Source of the DNA: Paenibacillus sp. LHD-38
GTDB lineage: Bacteria > Bacillota > Bacilli > Paenibacillales > Paenibacillaceae
NCBI RefSeq assembly: GCF_031157315.1
Contig: NZ_JAVIFU010000001.1
Coordinates: 62,001 to 126,000 of the forward strand
Direction: 5' to 3'
Length of the DNA stretch: 64,000 nucleotides
The notes under the pieces: model-generated
Database searches by the model: none
Told to the model about the DNA's origin: nothing
What the model saw: the letters and a program-made list of their open reading frames with translations, nothing else
Part shown: positions 37,742 through 47,471 of the stretch, piece by piece
Layout of the letters: every line of letters begins with the position of its first letter
How positions within the stretch are numbered: the first letter of the stretch is position 1
Program-made: the position numbers and the translations under genes

Positions 37742-39055
37742 ATGAGCTATTTCAAAAACATTAATACAATCCAGTTTGAAGGTAAGGGCTCCGATAATCC
37801 GCTGGCATTCAAACATTATGATCCTAACCAAGTCATTATGGGCAAAACAATGGAAGAGCACCTTCGCTTCGCGGTTGCATACTGGCATACTTTTAACGCT
37901 AATGGTACAGACCCTTTCGGCTCAGCTACTATGGTTCGCGGCTGGGATCAATATAACGGCCTTGACCGTGCGAAAGCGCGCGTTGAAGCTAACTTCGAAT
38001 TCATGAATAAATTGAACATTCCTTTCTACGCATTCCACGATGTGGACATTGCGCCAGAAGGCGAAACTTTGCAAGAAACGAACAAAAACCTGGATGTAAT
38101 CGTTGCTCTATTGAAGGACAACATGAAATCCTCCGGCAAAAAGCTGCTATGGAACACGGTTAACATGTTCTCCAATCCGCGTTTTGTACACGGCGCAGGA
38201 ACAACTTGTAACGCTGATGTTTATGCTTATGCTGGCGCGCAGTTGAAAAAAGGTCTTGAGGTCGGTAAAGAGCTTGGCGCAGAAAACTATGTATTCTGGG
38301 GCGGCCGTGAAGGCTACGAAACGCTTCTTAACACAGACATGGGCTTTGAACTTGATAACCTTGCACGCTTGTACCATATGGCAATCGCATATGCTAACGA
38401 AATTGGTTTCGATGCGCAATTCTTGATTGAGCCAAAACCGAAAGAGCCAACGAAACACCAATATGACTACGATGCAGCAACAACGATCTCCTTCTTGCAA
38501 AAATACGGCTTGAAAGACCACTTCAAACTTAACCTTGAAGCAAACCATGCAACGCTTGCAGGCCACACGTTCGAGCACGAAATCCGTACTGCTGCAATCA
38601 ACGGCATGCTTGGATCGCTTGATGCGAACCAAGGCGACTTGCTGCTTGGCTGGGATACGGACGAGTTCCCAACTGACCTTTATTCTACGACATTAACGAT
38701 GTTCGAAGTATTGAAAGCTGGCGGCATCGGCCGCGGCGGCGTTAACTTCGATGCGAAGGTTCGTCGCGGTTCGTTCGAAGCAGAAGATCTGTTCTTAGCG
38801 CATATTGCTGGTATGGACAGCTTCGCTTGGGGTCTTAAAGCGGCTGCGAAATTGACGGAAGAGAAAATTCTCGACAATATCGTAGACAACCGTTACCGCA
38901 GCTTCAAAGAAGGTATTGGCGCTGAAATCGTGTCCGGCAAAGCGACGCTTGCATCGCTTGAGCAATATGCATTGCAAAACAATCCGATCAAGAACGAGTC
39001 CGGTCGTCAAGAACGTATCCGCCTTATACTGAGCGAAGTTATTTTCAGCGTTTAA
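37742..39055 (+). CDS. xylA: Xylose isomerase
   Basis: XylA interconverts D-xylose and D-xylulose. The 437-residue protein is the long class-II type with [26 protein letters not shown] at its start, the catalytic His in [23 protein letters not shown], the metal-binding [15 protein letters not shown] and [25 protein letters not shown] lies upstream; a TTG at 37733 also opens the frame but sits too close to it, so the ATG at 37742 is used. Codon choice is visibly more biased than in neighbours, suggesting strong expression. It is followed by xylB in the same transcript. Confidence 0.96.
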   Translation: MSYFKNINTIQFEGKGSDNPLAFKHYDPNQVIMGKTMEEHLRFAVAYWHTFNANGTDPFGSATMVRGWDQYNGLDRAKARVEANFEFMNKLNIPFYAFHDVDIAPEGETLQETNKNLDVIVALLKDNMKSSGKKLLWNTVNMFSNPRFVHGAGTTCNADVYAYAGAQLKKGLEVGKELGAENYVFWGGREGYETLLNTDMGFELDNLARLYHMAIAYANEIGFDAQFLIEPKPKEPTKHQYDYDAATTISFLQKYGLKDHFKLNLEANHATLAGHTFEHEIRTAAINGMLGSLDANQGDLLLGWDTDEFPTDLYSTTLTMFEVLKAGGIGRGGVNFDAKVRRGSFEAEDLFLAHIAGMDSFAWGLKAAAKLTEEKILDNIVDNRYRSFKEGIGAEIVSGKATLASLEQYALQNNPIKNESGRQERIRLILSEVIFSV

Positions 39056-39075
39056 GTCGGGAGGATCATGGGCAA

Positions 39076-40572
39076 ATGAGCTATGTAATCGGTATAGATT
39101 TAGGTACGAGCGCCGTTAAAGTGCTGCTCGTCGACCGCAATGGCACGGTAGCTGGGGAAGCATCCCGCAGCTACCCGCTGTTCCACGAGCATTCCGGATG
39201 GAGCGAGCAGCGGGCGGATGATTGGGTAGACGGAACCGTAGAAGCGCTGCGTGAGCTGACGTCTGCTGCCGGCATCGATGCCAGCACGATAGAGGGAATC
39301 AGCTTCTCCGGCCAAATGCACGGTCTTGTGCTGCTGAACGGTGAAGGAAATCCGATTCGCAATGCGATCCTGTGGAATGATACCCGCACGACGGAGCAAT
39401 GCCGCGAAATCGAAAGCAAGCTTGGCGACAAGCTGCTTAGCGTAACGCGCAATCCAGCCTTGGAGGGCTTTACGCTTCCCAAAATTCTTTGGGTACGCGA
39501 GCATGAGCCTGAAGCCTTTGCGAAAGCGAAGCTTTTCCTTCTGCCGAAGGATTATCTTCGTTACCGCTTAACCGGCGAGCTGCATATGGATTACTCCGAC
39601 GCTGCGGGCACGCTTCTTCTTGACGTGGCTGGCAAAGCATGGAGCAAAGATGTGTTAGACGCAATTGAGCTTCCTGCGAGCTTCTGCCCGCCGCTGGTTG
39701 AATCGCATGGCCTTGTCGGAACCTTGCTGCCGCAATTTACGAAAAGCACAGGTCTTCCGGCAAACACTAAAGTGTTCGCGGGCGGCGCTGACAATGCGTG
39801 CGGCGCGATCGGCTCAGGAATTTTATCCGAAGGCTTGACGCTTTGCAGCATCGGTACGTCGGGAGTTATTCTCTCCTATGAGAATGATAAAACGAAGGAT
39901 TTTGCGGGCAAGGTACATTTCTTTAATCACGGCAAAGAAGATTCCTTCTATGTGATGGGCGTCACGCTGGCGGCAGGCTACAGCCTCAGCTGGTTCAAGA
40001 AAACATTTGCTCCGAATGAGAGCTTTGACCAATTGCTTGAGGGCGTGCGCGATGTGAAACCGGGAGCGGGCGGGCTGCTGTTTACCCCGTATCTTGTCGG
40101 CGAACGTACGCCTCATGCGGATTCCGTTATTCGTGCGAGCTTCATTGGCGTAGACGGTTCCCATGAGCGGATCCACTTTGCTCGTGCGGTAATGGAGGGA
40201 ATTACCTTCTCGCTTAACGAGTCGGTCGACATGTTCAGACAAGCGGGAAAAACGGTTGATACGATTATCTCTATCGGCGGCGGCGCTCAAAATCCGGTAT
40301 GGCTGCAAATGCAAGCCGATATCTTTGATGCGAAGGTCGTTGCGCTTGAGAATGAACAGGGACCTGGACTAGGTGCTGCTATGCTTGCTGCATACGGCGC
40401 CGGCTGGTTCGAGAGCCTGGAGTCCTGCGCAGATAAATTCGTGAAGCATGCGGATTCTTATTCTCCGCAGCCTGATGCGGTTGCTGCTTATGCCGGAATC
40501 TTTAAAGTTTACCAGCAGGTATATGCGCAAACTAGCGCTTTGAATGAAGCGCTAGCGCCATATCGCGGCTAA
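39076..40572 (+). CDS. xylB: Xylulokinase
   Basis: XylB phosphorylates D-xylulose to xylulose 5-phosphate for the pentose phosphate pathway. The 498-residue FGGY kinase has YVIGIDLGTSAVKVLLVD, GISFSGQMHGLV, AILWNDTRT, DYSDAAGTLL and the ATP-site GGADNACGAIGSG and IGGGAQNPVWLQMQAD. A GGGAGG ribosome binding site lies in the short gap after xylA. A strong terminator follows, and no xylose transporter gene is in the window. Confidence 0.96.
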   Translation: MSYVIGIDLGTSAVKVLLVDRNGTVAGEASRSYPLFHEHSGWSEQRADDWVDGTVEALRELTSAAGIDASTIEGISFSGQMHGLVLLNGEGNPIRNAILWNDTRTTEQCREIESKLGDKLLSVTRNPALEGFTLPKILWVREHEPEAFAKAKLFLLPKDYLRYRLTGELHMDYSDAAGTLLLDVAGKAWSKDVLDAIELPASFCPPLVESHGLVGTLLPQFTKSTGLPANTKVFAGGADNACGAIGSGILSEGLTLCSIGTSGVILSYENDKTKDFAGKVHFFNHGKEDSFYVMGVTLAAGYSLSWFKKTFAPNESFDQLLEGVRDVKPGAGGLLFTPYLVGERTPHADSVIRASFIGVDGSHERIHFARAVMEGITFSLNESVDMFRQAGKTVDTIISIGGGAQNPVWLQMQADIFDAKVVALENEQGPGLGAAMLAAYGAGWFESLESCADKFVKHADSYSPQPDAVAAYAGIFKVYQQVYAQTSALNEALAPYRG

Positions 40573-40585
40573 CTATATAAACAAG

Positions 40586-40626
40586 AAGGGACTGTTAACC
40601 TCTTAGGAGGCGAACAGTCCCTTTTT
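40586..40626 (+). terminator. Terminator of xylAB
   Basis: AAGGGACTGTT pairs with AACAGTCCCTT, with an inner CCTC/GAGG stem, then Ts. Confidence 0.88.
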
Positions 40627-40669
40627 GATGTTTGCTATTGCTCCGGGATGCCGCTCATCAGAATAGCGA

Positions 40670-41575
40670 TCAACGCTTGAAGCTGCTCCATATCATTTCC
40701 GGCCTGACCCCAAGCTCACCAGCAATCAATTCAGCCGTAAGGCGCTGGGGCTTTTTTATTTTTCCGTTGCGAATTTTGGAAATGGTCGTAAGAGAGATAA
40801 GCGTAGACTGGGCGAGCGAGGTTACGGATATATTTTTGCTAAGCATAAGCATGCGGAGCTTATAGGAGGGATCTTCCTCCTTGCTGTTCGCGTAAAGGCT
40901 GGTTAGCACGACAACAAAGTTTTTAAAGCTCCGGTTGCCGTTGTAAAAAGGCTGAATAACGGCTTCAGTGCTGTAACAGCGATCGCCAAGCTTTAGCTGG
41001 AAGTCGACGGTTTCGGTCGTACGATTGGTTTTGGCAAAATCGAGTACCCGTTTCAGCTTATTCCGCTCATGTTCGGCAACGAGATCAAATATCGATTTGT
41101 TTACATATGAAGAAGAAGGCTGCTGCACAGGGGCGTAATAATGTTTTAAGCTCATTATGTTAAAACGCTCATTGACGATTGAAGTTACCATGATTTTATT
41201 ATGTAAAATATATTCATCTATCCATTTTGCCTCGCGCAAATCTTTGCAAATGAGAACGTATACAGGACGTTCTCCAAGCTGAAGCTTACGGCAGGACATA
41301 CGTACGTCCGCCGGAGTAGAGGCTTTCGTTACCAACTTGCATTCGAGCAAGGAAGAGACGGCTAACTCATCGGTAAGCTGATGAATGGCTTGTTCGAAGG
41401 TTAACGCTGTGTCCTGAACGGAATTGATCGTAGATGGATCAAGAAGCATAAGATCTGATTTCTTAAAGCCGGAAAAGACCGCAAAGGCTTGATTGACATC
41501 GCGAATTGACCAACGGGATTCGTCGGATTCGACGATGAGCATAGGTTCAGAAAGCAAATAAAATAAATGATTCAT
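40670..41575 (-). CDS. PAS-domain regulator with C-terminal XRE helix-turn-helix
   Basis: A 301-residue cytoplasmic protein. Residues about 1-110 and 115-235 each read like a PAS fold (SEPMLIVESDESRWSIRDVNQAFAVFSG; later YSTEAVIQPFYNGNRSFKNFVVVL), and the last 65 residues are a Cro/XRE-type HTH (LSKNISVTSLAQSTLISLTTISKIRNGKIKKP). There is no kinase, receiver or membrane segment, so it looks like a one-component sensor-regulator. The ATG at 41575 has GGAGGG eight bases upstream; an in-frame start 14 residues earlier lacks one. It converges on xylB and is divergent from a small unknown gene. Regulon unknown. Confidence 0.75.
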   Translation of the reverse strand: MNHLFYLLSEPMLIVESDESRWSIRDVNQAFAVFSGFKKSDLMLLDPSTINSVQDTALTFEQAIHQLTDELAVSSLLECKLVTKASTPADVRMSCRKLQLGERPVYVLICKDLREAKWIDEYILHNKIMVTSIVNERFNIMSLKHYYAPVQQPSSSYVNKSIFDLVAEHERNKLKRVLDFAKTNRTTETVDFQLKLGDRCYSTEAVIQPFYNGNRSFKNFVVVLTSLYANSKEEDPSYKLRMLMLSKNISVTSLAQSTLISLTTISKIRNGKIKKPQRLTAELIAGELGVRPEMIWSSFKR

Positions 41576-41756
41576 CGATGACACCCTCCCATCCGTTTGC
41601 GTAGTGATGATACACATGTAATGATTATGTCATAAAACCTAACATATTGACATAGTTATTTGTGAATAAATCATGTCATGTTATTTTTTATTCCTTGTTA
41701 CATGTATTTTCATAAATTGGACAAGCTATACCAAACATGAGAAAGGATGATCGTAA

Positions 41757-42164
41757 ATGTCTGCGAACTCAGCCCTACTATTTGATTTTAACGATGCGCA
41801 AAGCGCAGCGCTCGCTTGCGAGACGCTTCGGGAGCTCGGCTATGAAACGGTTCTCCATGATGGCAGCCGCATGCATGTACATATTGAAGGAAGCGATTTG
41901 ACTTCTGCGCTCGAAATTGCGCAATCGCATGGGGGGCAGCTTGCCCAGCAAGCCCAGATTGATGCCGATGCAGTGACGGATAGCGCCTATTCTCTTGACG
42001 CCATTGCGATACCTGCGCATCTCGTAAATGAGGATTGGGTTTTGTCCGATGGGGAGTCAAATCCAGAGGGATTGCGCAATCGTGATGAAGATGCGGATTA
42101 CAATGAAGAGTTTCTGCCGGACCCCGGCACGTATGATCACTTTTCGGGTGATGTGCGGATATAA
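41757..42164 (+). CDS. Conserved-looking hypothetical protein
   Basis: A 135-residue acidic cytoplasmic protein. Residues 1-65 look like a small alpha/beta sandwich (ALLFDFNDAQSAALACETLR, then HVHIEGSDLTSALEIAQSHGG), the rest is acidic and probably flexible. AAAGGATGA upstream gives a good start. No family was recognised. It is divergent from the PAS-HTH regulator and ends at a strong terminator, so it is its own unit. Confidence 0.7.
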   Translation: MSANSALLFDFNDAQSAALACETLRELGYETVLHDGSRMHVHIEGSDLTSALEIAQSHGGQLAQQAQIDADAVTDSAYSLDAIAIPAHLVNEDWVLSDGESNPEGLRNRDEDADYNEEFLPDPGTYDHFSGDVRI

Positions 42165-42189
42165 ACTGCTGTTTGCACAAAACGCAAAC

Positions 42190-42231
42190 AAGGCTGTCCG
42201 TTGTCTAATGACAAGTGCGGACAGCCTTTTT
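42190..42231. terminator. Terminator between convergent genes
   Basis: AAGGCTGTCCG pairs with CGGACAGCCTT, with inner TTGTC/GACAA, then five Ts on the plus strand; weaker T run on the minus strand. Confidence 0.85.
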
Positions 42232-42241
42232 GGCGTATGGA

Positions 42242-43498
42242 TTATTGGAGCACCGCGTTTAGCCCCGCCGTATAGCCAGTGGAAAAAGCCGCGGTAATGT
42301 TATAGCCTCCAGTGTAGCCGTGAATATCTAATATTTCGCCGCAAAAATAAAGCCCGTCCATCAGCTTCGATTTCATCGTTTTTGGATCGATTTCCTTTAA
42401 ATGAATACCCCCGCCTGTAACGAATGCGTCTTCTATAGAAAGCGAGCCGTATACGCGTATAGGAAAATGCTTAATGAGCTGCGACAAAGAGATCCAGTCA
42501 TGCTTGGGAATGTTGTCATAAGTAAGAGCCTCAGGCAAACCAGCCTTTTGAAGCAAAATCGGAATCATTTTTTCGGGTAAATAGCTCTTTAACACGTTTT
42601 TAATCGTTTTTTTGGATTCGAGCTCGGCGAGCTTCAGCGTCTCTTTGTAGACCTCATCCTTGCTCTTGCTTGGCACGAGATCGATCGCTACTTCGATATT
42701 TCCGGTGTTATATTGCTTAAGCGCTTTTACCACAAACTGACTGCAGCGCAGCACGATAGGGCCCGAGATGCCGAAGTGGGTAAACAGCATGTCGCCATGA
42801 TGCTCAATAATTTGCTTGCCCTTCGGATTCCAAACGGATAGTCCGACATCCCTTAGAGAGAGTCCTTGGAGCTCTTTGCTCACAATAAAAGGTTCATTTG
42901 ATGTGAGCGGAACCTCGGTTGGAAATAGCTCCGTTATGGAATGCCCGGCTTTCTCTGCCCATGCGTAGCCATCGCCGGTCGAACCGGTTTGAGGCACTGA
43001 TTTCCCGCCTGAGGCAACAATAACGCTCCTGCTGTGGAAAGTTTCGCCTGATTTTACGCGCACGCCCGTGACTCTTCCGTCTCCGAACATGATATGATCG
43101 ACAGGAGCGTTCAAAATAATTTTGACGCCTTGCTTGCGAACTTGATTAACAAGCGTGTCTACGACCGTTTTTGCCTTGTCCGACACGGGAAACATTCTCC
43201 CGTTATCTTCTTCCTTGAGAGCAATCCCGAGATTCTCAAAAAAGGCAATGATATCCTTGTTGTTGAAATTAGAAAAGGTGCTGTGAAGAAAACGCCCGTT
43301 TCCCGGAATATGCTTGATAAGCTCGTCCAAATCTTTATTGTTCGTCACATTGCATCTGCCGCCGCCGGAGATGCCAAGCTTGCGGCCTAATTTTTCTCCT
43401 TTGTCGAGGAGAAGCACCTTAGCGCCGTCCTTGCTTGCGGCAATGCTGGCCATTAATCCGGCTGATCCGCCGCCTATTACAATTGCATCATACTGCAT
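42242..43498 (-). CDS. NAD(P)/FAD-dependent oxidoreductase, HI0933/YhiN family
   Basis: A 418-residue flavoprotein. The dinucleotide-binding motif [16 protein letters not shown] is at the N-terminus, followed by the family block [18 protein letters not shown], and C-terminal [12 protein letters not shown]-like [26 protein letters not shown]. The frame runs upstream to 43762, but AGGTGG sets the ATG at 43498, and the longer version would overlap the divergent hydrolase. Bacterial members bind FAD; the physiological reaction is unknown, though an aminoacetone-oxidase-like name is often used. Confidence 0.88.
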   Translation of the reverse strand: MQYDAIVIGGGSAGLMASIAASKDGAKVLLLDKGEKLGRKLGISGGGRCNVTNNKDLDELIKHIPGNGRFLHSTFSNFNNKDIIAFFENLGIALKEEDNGRMFPVSDKAKTVVDTLVNQVRKQGVKIILNAPVDHIMFGDGRVTGVRVKSGETFHSRSVIVASGGKSVPQTGSTGDGYAWAEKAGHSITELFPTEVPLTSNEPFIVSKELQGLSLRDVGLSVWNPKGKQIIEHHGDMLFTHFGISGPIVLRCSQFVVKALKQYNTGNIEVAIDLVPSKSKDEVYKETLKLAELESKKTIKNVLKSYLPEKMIPILLQKAGLPEALTYDNIPKHDWISLSQLIKHFPIRVYGSLSIEDAFVTGGGIHLKEIDPKTMKSKLMDGLYFCGEILDIHGYTGGYNITAAFSTGYTAGLNAVLQ

Positions 43499-43561
43499 CG
43501 CGTTCCACCTGCTATATTTATTAGTAGATCTATAATACCACAAAAGAAAGGCGGCGTTAGG

Positions 43562-44398
43562 ATGCTTCGTGAGGAATGGCAAATAACAGGTGCAAAAGGA
43601 ACCGTATTGTTTCTTAGGGAGTGGAAGCCGGAGACAGCGGCGGTCAAGGCGGCCGTTTGCCTCGTTCACGGCATGGGAGAGCATGGCGACCGATACGCGC
43701 ATGTCGCGGCTCGCTTCACGGAGGCGGGCATTGCCGTTATTGCGCTTGACCAGCAAGGGCACGGCCGCTCATCAGGGAAACGGGGACATTTGTACTCTCT
43801 CGGCGCAGCAGTAAGCGATGCCGCTTTAATGATCGAGGCAGCTGCATCGAGGCACCCTGGCGCGCCTATTTTCTTGTACGGTCACAGCATGGGGGGCAAT
43901 GTCGCGCTGAACTGCGCGCTGCGCCTTCATCCTGAAGTGCAGGGACTGATTCTGACTAGCCCTTGGCTGCGGCTTGCCTTTAAGCCGAATCCGGCAGTGG
44001 AATGGTTTGGGCGCAGGCTTGCTTCTATTATGCCGGCGCTGCAGCAATCGACTGGCTTAAATCCGGCTGATTTGTTCCGTCCCGGCTATGAAATGGCGGC
44101 TCCTATTGCAGAGGATCCGTTATGCCATACAAAAATTACGCTTCAAGCCTTTAAGGAAATCACTTCAGGCGGAGAGTGGGCGCTTGCTAACGCAGGAAAC
44201 CTGCAGATTCCGCTGTTGCTTATGCATGGAACCTCCGACCGCGTGACTTCCTTGGAGGCCAGCCAGCTGCTTGCGGAGAAGCTTGGCGGAAAATGCCATT
44301 TTAGGCGCTGGGACGGTGGATATCACGAGCTTCACAATGATATTGAAGGCGAAAAGGCGATTCAAGAGATAATAAAATGGTTGGAAGAACAATTGTAA
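43562..44398 (+). CDS. Alpha/beta hydrolase, monoacylglycerol lipase-like
   Basis: A 278-residue hydrolase of the Hydrolase_4 (serine aminopeptidase S33) type. [12 protein letters not shown] forms the oxyanion loop, GHSMGG the nucleophile elbow, the Asp lies in HGTSDRVTS and the His in GYHELHND, all as in bacterial monoacylglycerol lipases and lysophospholipases. There is no signal peptide. It is divergent from the flavoprotein gene with only 63 bases between; a TATAAT at 43531-43536 could serve as its -10. Confidence 0.85.
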   Translation: MLREEWQITGAKGTVLFLREWKPETAAVKAAVCLVHGMGEHGDRYAHVAARFTEAGIAVIALDQQGHGRSSGKRGHLYSLGAAVSDAALMIEAAASRHPGAPIFLYGHSMGGNVALNCALRLHPEVQGLILTSPWLRLAFKPNPAVEWFGRRLASIMPALQQSTGLNPADLFRPGYEMAAPIAEDPLCHTKITLQAFKEITSGGEWALANAGNLQIPLLLMHGTSDRVTSLEASQLLAEKLGGKCHFRRWDGGYHELHNDIEGEKAIQEIIKWLEEQL

Positions 44399-44410
44399 AT
44401 ACATGTATTT
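44397..44410. promoter_or_regulatory. 14-bp AT-rich palindrome
   Basis: Perfect palindrome AAATACATGTATTT right at the stop codon of the hydrolase gene and about 35 bases upstream of the kinase promoter. Without a loop it cannot form a good RNA hairpin, so a DNA site for a dimeric regulator is more likely. Confidence 0.35.
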
Positions 44411-44443
44411 TATGTTTTAATCGGACTAATAGATTCTAAATAT

Positions 44444-44472
44444 TTGGTAACGCTTTATTACTTCAACATAAC
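44444..44472 (+). promoter_or_regulatory. Candidate promoter of the KinB-like kinase
   Basis: TTGGTA (44444-44449), 17 bp, CATAAC (44467-44472). The predicted start falls next to the ATG at 44478, which favours translation from the downstream TTG at 44520. Confidence 0.4.
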
Positions 44473-44519
44473 TAAATATGTGGCATGCATTCGAAGCGCG
44501 GCAGGGGGAACCGATCGTT

Positions 44520-46184
44520 TTGTTAAAGGAATTGCTGTTACAATTCATTGTAGCTTTATTACCCGTTTTCGCTTTCCAGCTCTGGTATAACAAAGAGCAG
44601 GGCTGGAAGGGAATGCCGATTTTCATGGGTATTTTTTGCGGTGCATCGATGATATTGTGCATGCTGACGGCAACAAGTGTATTTGGCTATGAAGCTGATT
44701 TTCGTCTTATTCCGTATTTGATTGGCTCGCTTTATGGAGGATTGCCAACGTTGGCTGTATTATCGGCAATCTATGTTGGTATTCGGATTCCAATGCTGGA
44801 CAGTGTATGGGAATTGTTCAGCTTCATAACGTTTATTATTGTTTTCGCAACGCTAATCGTATTATCGATTCATCATTTTCAACAGGCTTCAGCCCTTCTC
44901 AAGAAAAGAAAAGGCCTGCAATTGATGTCAGGGATGATGCTTTATTACATCATTACGATTACGGGATTCATTTCATTTAGTAAAGAGACATGGACGTTTG
45001 AGATGTTTTTGGCGCTCTTGATTTCAACAACGGCGACATTGACCGCAACCTGGTTGTTTATTTTTATGATTGAAAGCGTAAAGGAGAAGCAGCTGCTCCA
45101 TGAAGAAGTAAAGCGAATTTCGGTTAATTATCGGAATGAAGTAGAGAAGCTGCAGCTGTTCATTGACGAGACCTCGTTCGGGGTAATCGTCGTAGATTGC
45201 GCAGGGCGAATCACACATTCTAACGCTTTGGCGAAGACCGTGTTTAATCTGCATACGAATTTCATAGGTGATAAGGGGCTGCTTGGCGTCGATTTTCCTC
45301 TTATATTCCAGCACGGGCATGGCGACACTTGCGTGAAGATGTTAGTTCAAGCGCTTAACGGTAAGAAGTCTTCGCTAGTTCCATTCGTCAATAACGATAA
45401 GATTTTGCTTTTAACGACAATTCCGCTCAGGACATCGGTAAATGAGCATGCAGGGGCGGCGCTTCTTGCTCAGGACGTGACGGAGCTGCGCCATCTTCAA
45501 GACGAGGTTGGCCGAATGGAGAGACTAAGTTTAGTCGGTCAAATGGCTGCCAGCATTACGCATGAAATCCGTAACCCAATGGCTGTTATCCGCGGCTTTG
45601 TCCAGCTCATCCAAGAACGAAGTCCGAAGAGCCAAGAGGGGTACTTCCGCATTATTATTGAGGAGCTTGATCGCGCCAATATGATTATCAGCGACTTTTT
45701 GTCACTTGCTCAAAATAGAGCGCTTATCATGGAGCCGTCATCCTTGCACGAAGTCATTAACGAGCTTGTGCCGCTGCTTCATGCAGATGCGAATTTGCGC
45801 GGACAATCAATCGACGTCAGCCTTTGCGAGCATCTGCCGTTGATAATGATGAACGATAGGGAGATCAAGCAGCTGCTTCTCAATATTGCCCGTAACGGTA
45901 TGGAGGCAATGGGCAATAAAGGATCCTTAAATATTAGCACCCGCTGCACCGGGAGCAAAGTCGAGCTGCGTATAGCGGACCAAGGAGTTGGCATACCGCC
46001 GGAGCAGATGAAGCACTTGTTCGAGCCGTTTTTCACAACAAAGACGCAGGGAACAGGGCTTGGGCTCCCGTTATGCTTAAGTATTGCAGAAAGGCATAAT
46101 GGACGGATTGATGTGGAATCGCAAGAGGGGGAGGGAACGGCTTTTATCGTTACCTTCTTCCTGCCGGAGGCTCGCGCTTGCTAA
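44520..46184 (+). CDS. Sensor histidine kinase, KinB-like (5TMR-LYT, PAS, HisKA, HATPase)
   Basis: A membrane kinase of about 554 residues. The N-terminal five to six helices (LYT-type 5TM region, LLQFIVALLPVFAFQLW, GSLYGGLPTLAVLSAIYVG) are followed by a PAS-like domain (about 210-330), a HisKA helix with the phospho-accepting His in ASITHEIRNPMAV, and an ATPase domain with LLNIARNGMEAM, VGIPPEQMKHLFEPFFTTK and GTGLGLPL. This order is that of the sporulation kinase KinB, so it may feed the Spo0 phosphorelay; no response regulator is adjacent. The start is placed at TTG 44520 (AGGGGGA ten bases upstream, giving MLKELLLQ); an ATG at 44478 is the alternative. Confidence 0.85.
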   Translation: MLKELLLQFIVALLPVFAFQLWYNKEQGWKGMPIFMGIFCGASMILCMLTATSVFGYEADFRLIPYLIGSLYGGLPTLAVLSAIYVGIRIPMLDSVWELFSFITFIIVFATLIVLSIHHFQQASALLKKRKGLQLMSGMMLYYIITITGFISFSKETWTFEMFLALLISTTATLTATWLFIFMIESVKEKQLLHEEVKRISVNYRNEVEKLQLFIDETSFGVIVVDCAGRITHSNALAKTVFNLHTNFIGDKGLLGVDFPLIFQHGHGDTCVKMLVQALNGKKSSLVPFVNNDKILLLTTIPLRTSVNEHAGAALLAQDVTELRHLQDEVGRMERLSLVGQMAASITHEIRNPMAVIRGFVQLIQERSPKSQEGYFRIIIEELDRANMIISDFLSLAQNRALIMEPSSLHEVINELVPLLHADANLRGQSIDVSLCEHLPLIMMNDREIKQLLLNIARNGMEAMGNKGSLNISTRCTGSKVELRIADQGVGIPPEQMKHLFEPFFTTKTQGTGLGLPLCLSIAERHNGRIDVESQEGEGTAFIVTFFLPEARAC

Positions 46185-46207
46185 TGGATTAATCGCATGA
46201 AATGCGG

Positions 46208-46244
46208 ACTGTAAATGAACCTTTGTTCATTTACGGTTTTTTTT
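46208..46244 (+). terminator. Terminator of the kinase gene
   Basis: GTAAATGAAC pairs with GTTCATTTAC, followed by GG and eight Ts. Confidence 0.85.
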
Positions 46245-46304
46245 GTAACCGAAGTTCGTTGATGCAGGTGCTGGGTAAAATTAAAGGAAGCAGAGGAGAT
46301 TAAT

Positions 46305-46757
46305 GTGGAAATACGAAAGCTGCTTGCAACAGAGCAGCCACCGATGGAGCTGCTTCTGTCAGCGGATCCTTCCGCTTTGCTGGTTGAGGAATATTTGAAG
46401 CGCGGGGAATGCTGGGTAGGTATTATTGATAAAGAAATCATAGCCGAATATGTCCTGCTGCCGACAAGGCCGGAGACCGTGGAAATTGTGAATGTTGCCG
46501 TAGATGATACTCACCAAGGGCAAGGGCTTGGCAAAAAAATGGTGATTCATGCGATTAAGCAGGCGAAGCAGCTTGGTTATAAAACAATTGAAATCGGAAC
46601 GGGGAATTCGGGGGTAAGTCAGCTTGCCTTATATCAAAAATGCGGTTTTCGCATGACAGGCATTGACCGGGACTTTTTCATTAGACATTATACGGAAGCG
46701 ATATTTGAGAACGGGATTCAGGTTGTTGATATGGTCCGTCTTTCTCAGGATTTATAA
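46305..46757 (+). CDS. GNAT family N-acetyltransferase
   Basis: A 150-residue single GNAT domain. The acetyl-CoA pyrophosphate-binding motif is VAVDDTHQGQGLGKKMV and the C-terminal ALYQKCGFRMTGIDRDFF is typical. Start is a GTG with GAGGAG upstream. Substrate unknown; related proteins in bacilli are uncharacterised. It lies behind the kinase terminator and ahead of two small genes on the same strand. Confidence 0.88.
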   Translation: MEIRKLLATEQPPMELLLSADPSALLVEEYLKRGECWVGIIDKEIIAEYVLLPTRPETVEIVNVAVDDTHQGQGLGKKMVIHAIKQAKQLGYKTIEIGTGNSGVSQLALYQKCGFRMTGIDRDFFIRHYTEAIFENGIQVVDMVRLSQDL

Positions 46758-46838
46758 GGAAGGGCTCTCCTGCGCATACTACCTTTGGAAGCTAACCTGT
46801 TCTATCGGTTAGATTTTTTAAAATGGGAGGAGGCGTTA

Positions 46839-46982
46839 GTGTTGACACAGCATAATGAAGAAAAAAGCCGTTCGGCTGAGCAAGCTCAGCAGGACGCTAA
46901 AAACGCAGCAGATAACAGCAAGTCGCCGGAGTCCGCCGGTTATGACAAAAAGCTCGATGGACCTAATCGTCCATCCGTCTAG
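46839..46982 (+). CDS. Small hydrophilic protein, function unknown
   Basis: A 47-residue, highly charged, Ala/Gln/Lys-rich peptide (TQHNEEKSRSAEQAQQDAKN...GPNRPSV). A strong ribosome binding site, GGGAGGAGG (46825-46833), leads into adjacent GTG (46839) and TTG (46842) codons, either of which could start it; the frame opens farther upstream at 46785 but without a site. No signal or membrane part. Small soluble charged proteins like this are often sporulation-linked in bacilli; this is inference. The next gene follows in 15 bases, so they are co-transcribed. Confidence 0.55.
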   Translation: MLTQHNEEKSRSAEQAQQDAKNAADNSKSPESAGYDKKLDGPNRPSV

Positions 46983-46997
46983 GATGGAGGTAGTCTT

Positions 46998-47393
46998 GTG
47001 ACTGATCATAAGCATGAGGCGAAGTTGCATGTCGACGATCCGGCGCTCGATCCGTATGAAATTGAATTTTTGCCGCAGTTTCGTGAAGGCCGCGGAAGCC
47101 GAGCTCCGTTTGTAAATCAATATGGCATCGTGATCGGCGATCATAACTATGAGTCACCTGATTCGCCGTTGTCGCAGTGGAGCGAGGATACGGACCCAGC
47201 CATAATGGCAGGCGATGAATGGGTTCATCCCTATAAGGACATCGGCTTTTTGACGGCCGAGAACCGGGATATTTTCGAGAAGGGCCTGCCGCCGCAGGGA
47301 GACATATTCACGCATCCCGATAAAAATACGGCATACGGGTTGGAAAAACCGGAGGATTCTCCAATATTAGATGAAAAAGAACAACCGGAGTGA
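46998..47393 (+). CDS. Conserved hypothetical protein, possibly DUF3905
   Basis: A 131-residue acidic soluble protein. Start is GTG with GGAGG seven bases upstream. The conserved-looking core is SQWSEDTDPAIMAGDEWVHP then DIGFLTAENRDIFEKG, which resembles the DUF3905 family of spore-formers as I recall it; I cannot confirm this. Rich in Asp, Glu, Pro and His with no catalytic motif. It ends inside a terminator hairpin. Confidence 0.65.
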   Translation: MTDHKHEAKLHVDDPALDPYEIEFLPQFREGRGSRAPFVNQYGIVIGDHNYESPDSPLSQWSEDTDPAIMAGDEWVHPYKDIGFLTAENRDIFEKGLPPQGDIFTHPDKNTAYGLEKPEDSPILDEKEQPE

Positions 47394-47416
47394 GCGCGCT
47401 CCGGTTGCTTTATTTT
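47382..47416 (+). terminator. Terminator overlapping the end of the preceding gene
   Basis: CAACCGGAG (47382-47390) pairs with CTCCGGTTG (47399-47407), followed by a T-rich but interrupted run (CTTTATTTTG). Confidence 0.75.
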
Positions 47417-47471
47417 GACTACGGACGGTATAATAGTAGCTAAAATAAAGTAATTAAAGGAGTGTGTTTCG

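Noticed and set aside
38147-38632. 161-residue frame antisense to xylA, and similar long antisense frames in the binding-protein gene (10659-11168) and the exporter (14947-15447)
   Set aside because: Codon bias in the sense gene removes antisense stops; none has start signals or family character.
43499-43762. 88-residue N-terminal extension of the flavoprotein frame
   Set aside because: It precedes the Rossmann motif start, lacks a ribosome binding site and overlaps the divergent hydrolase gene.
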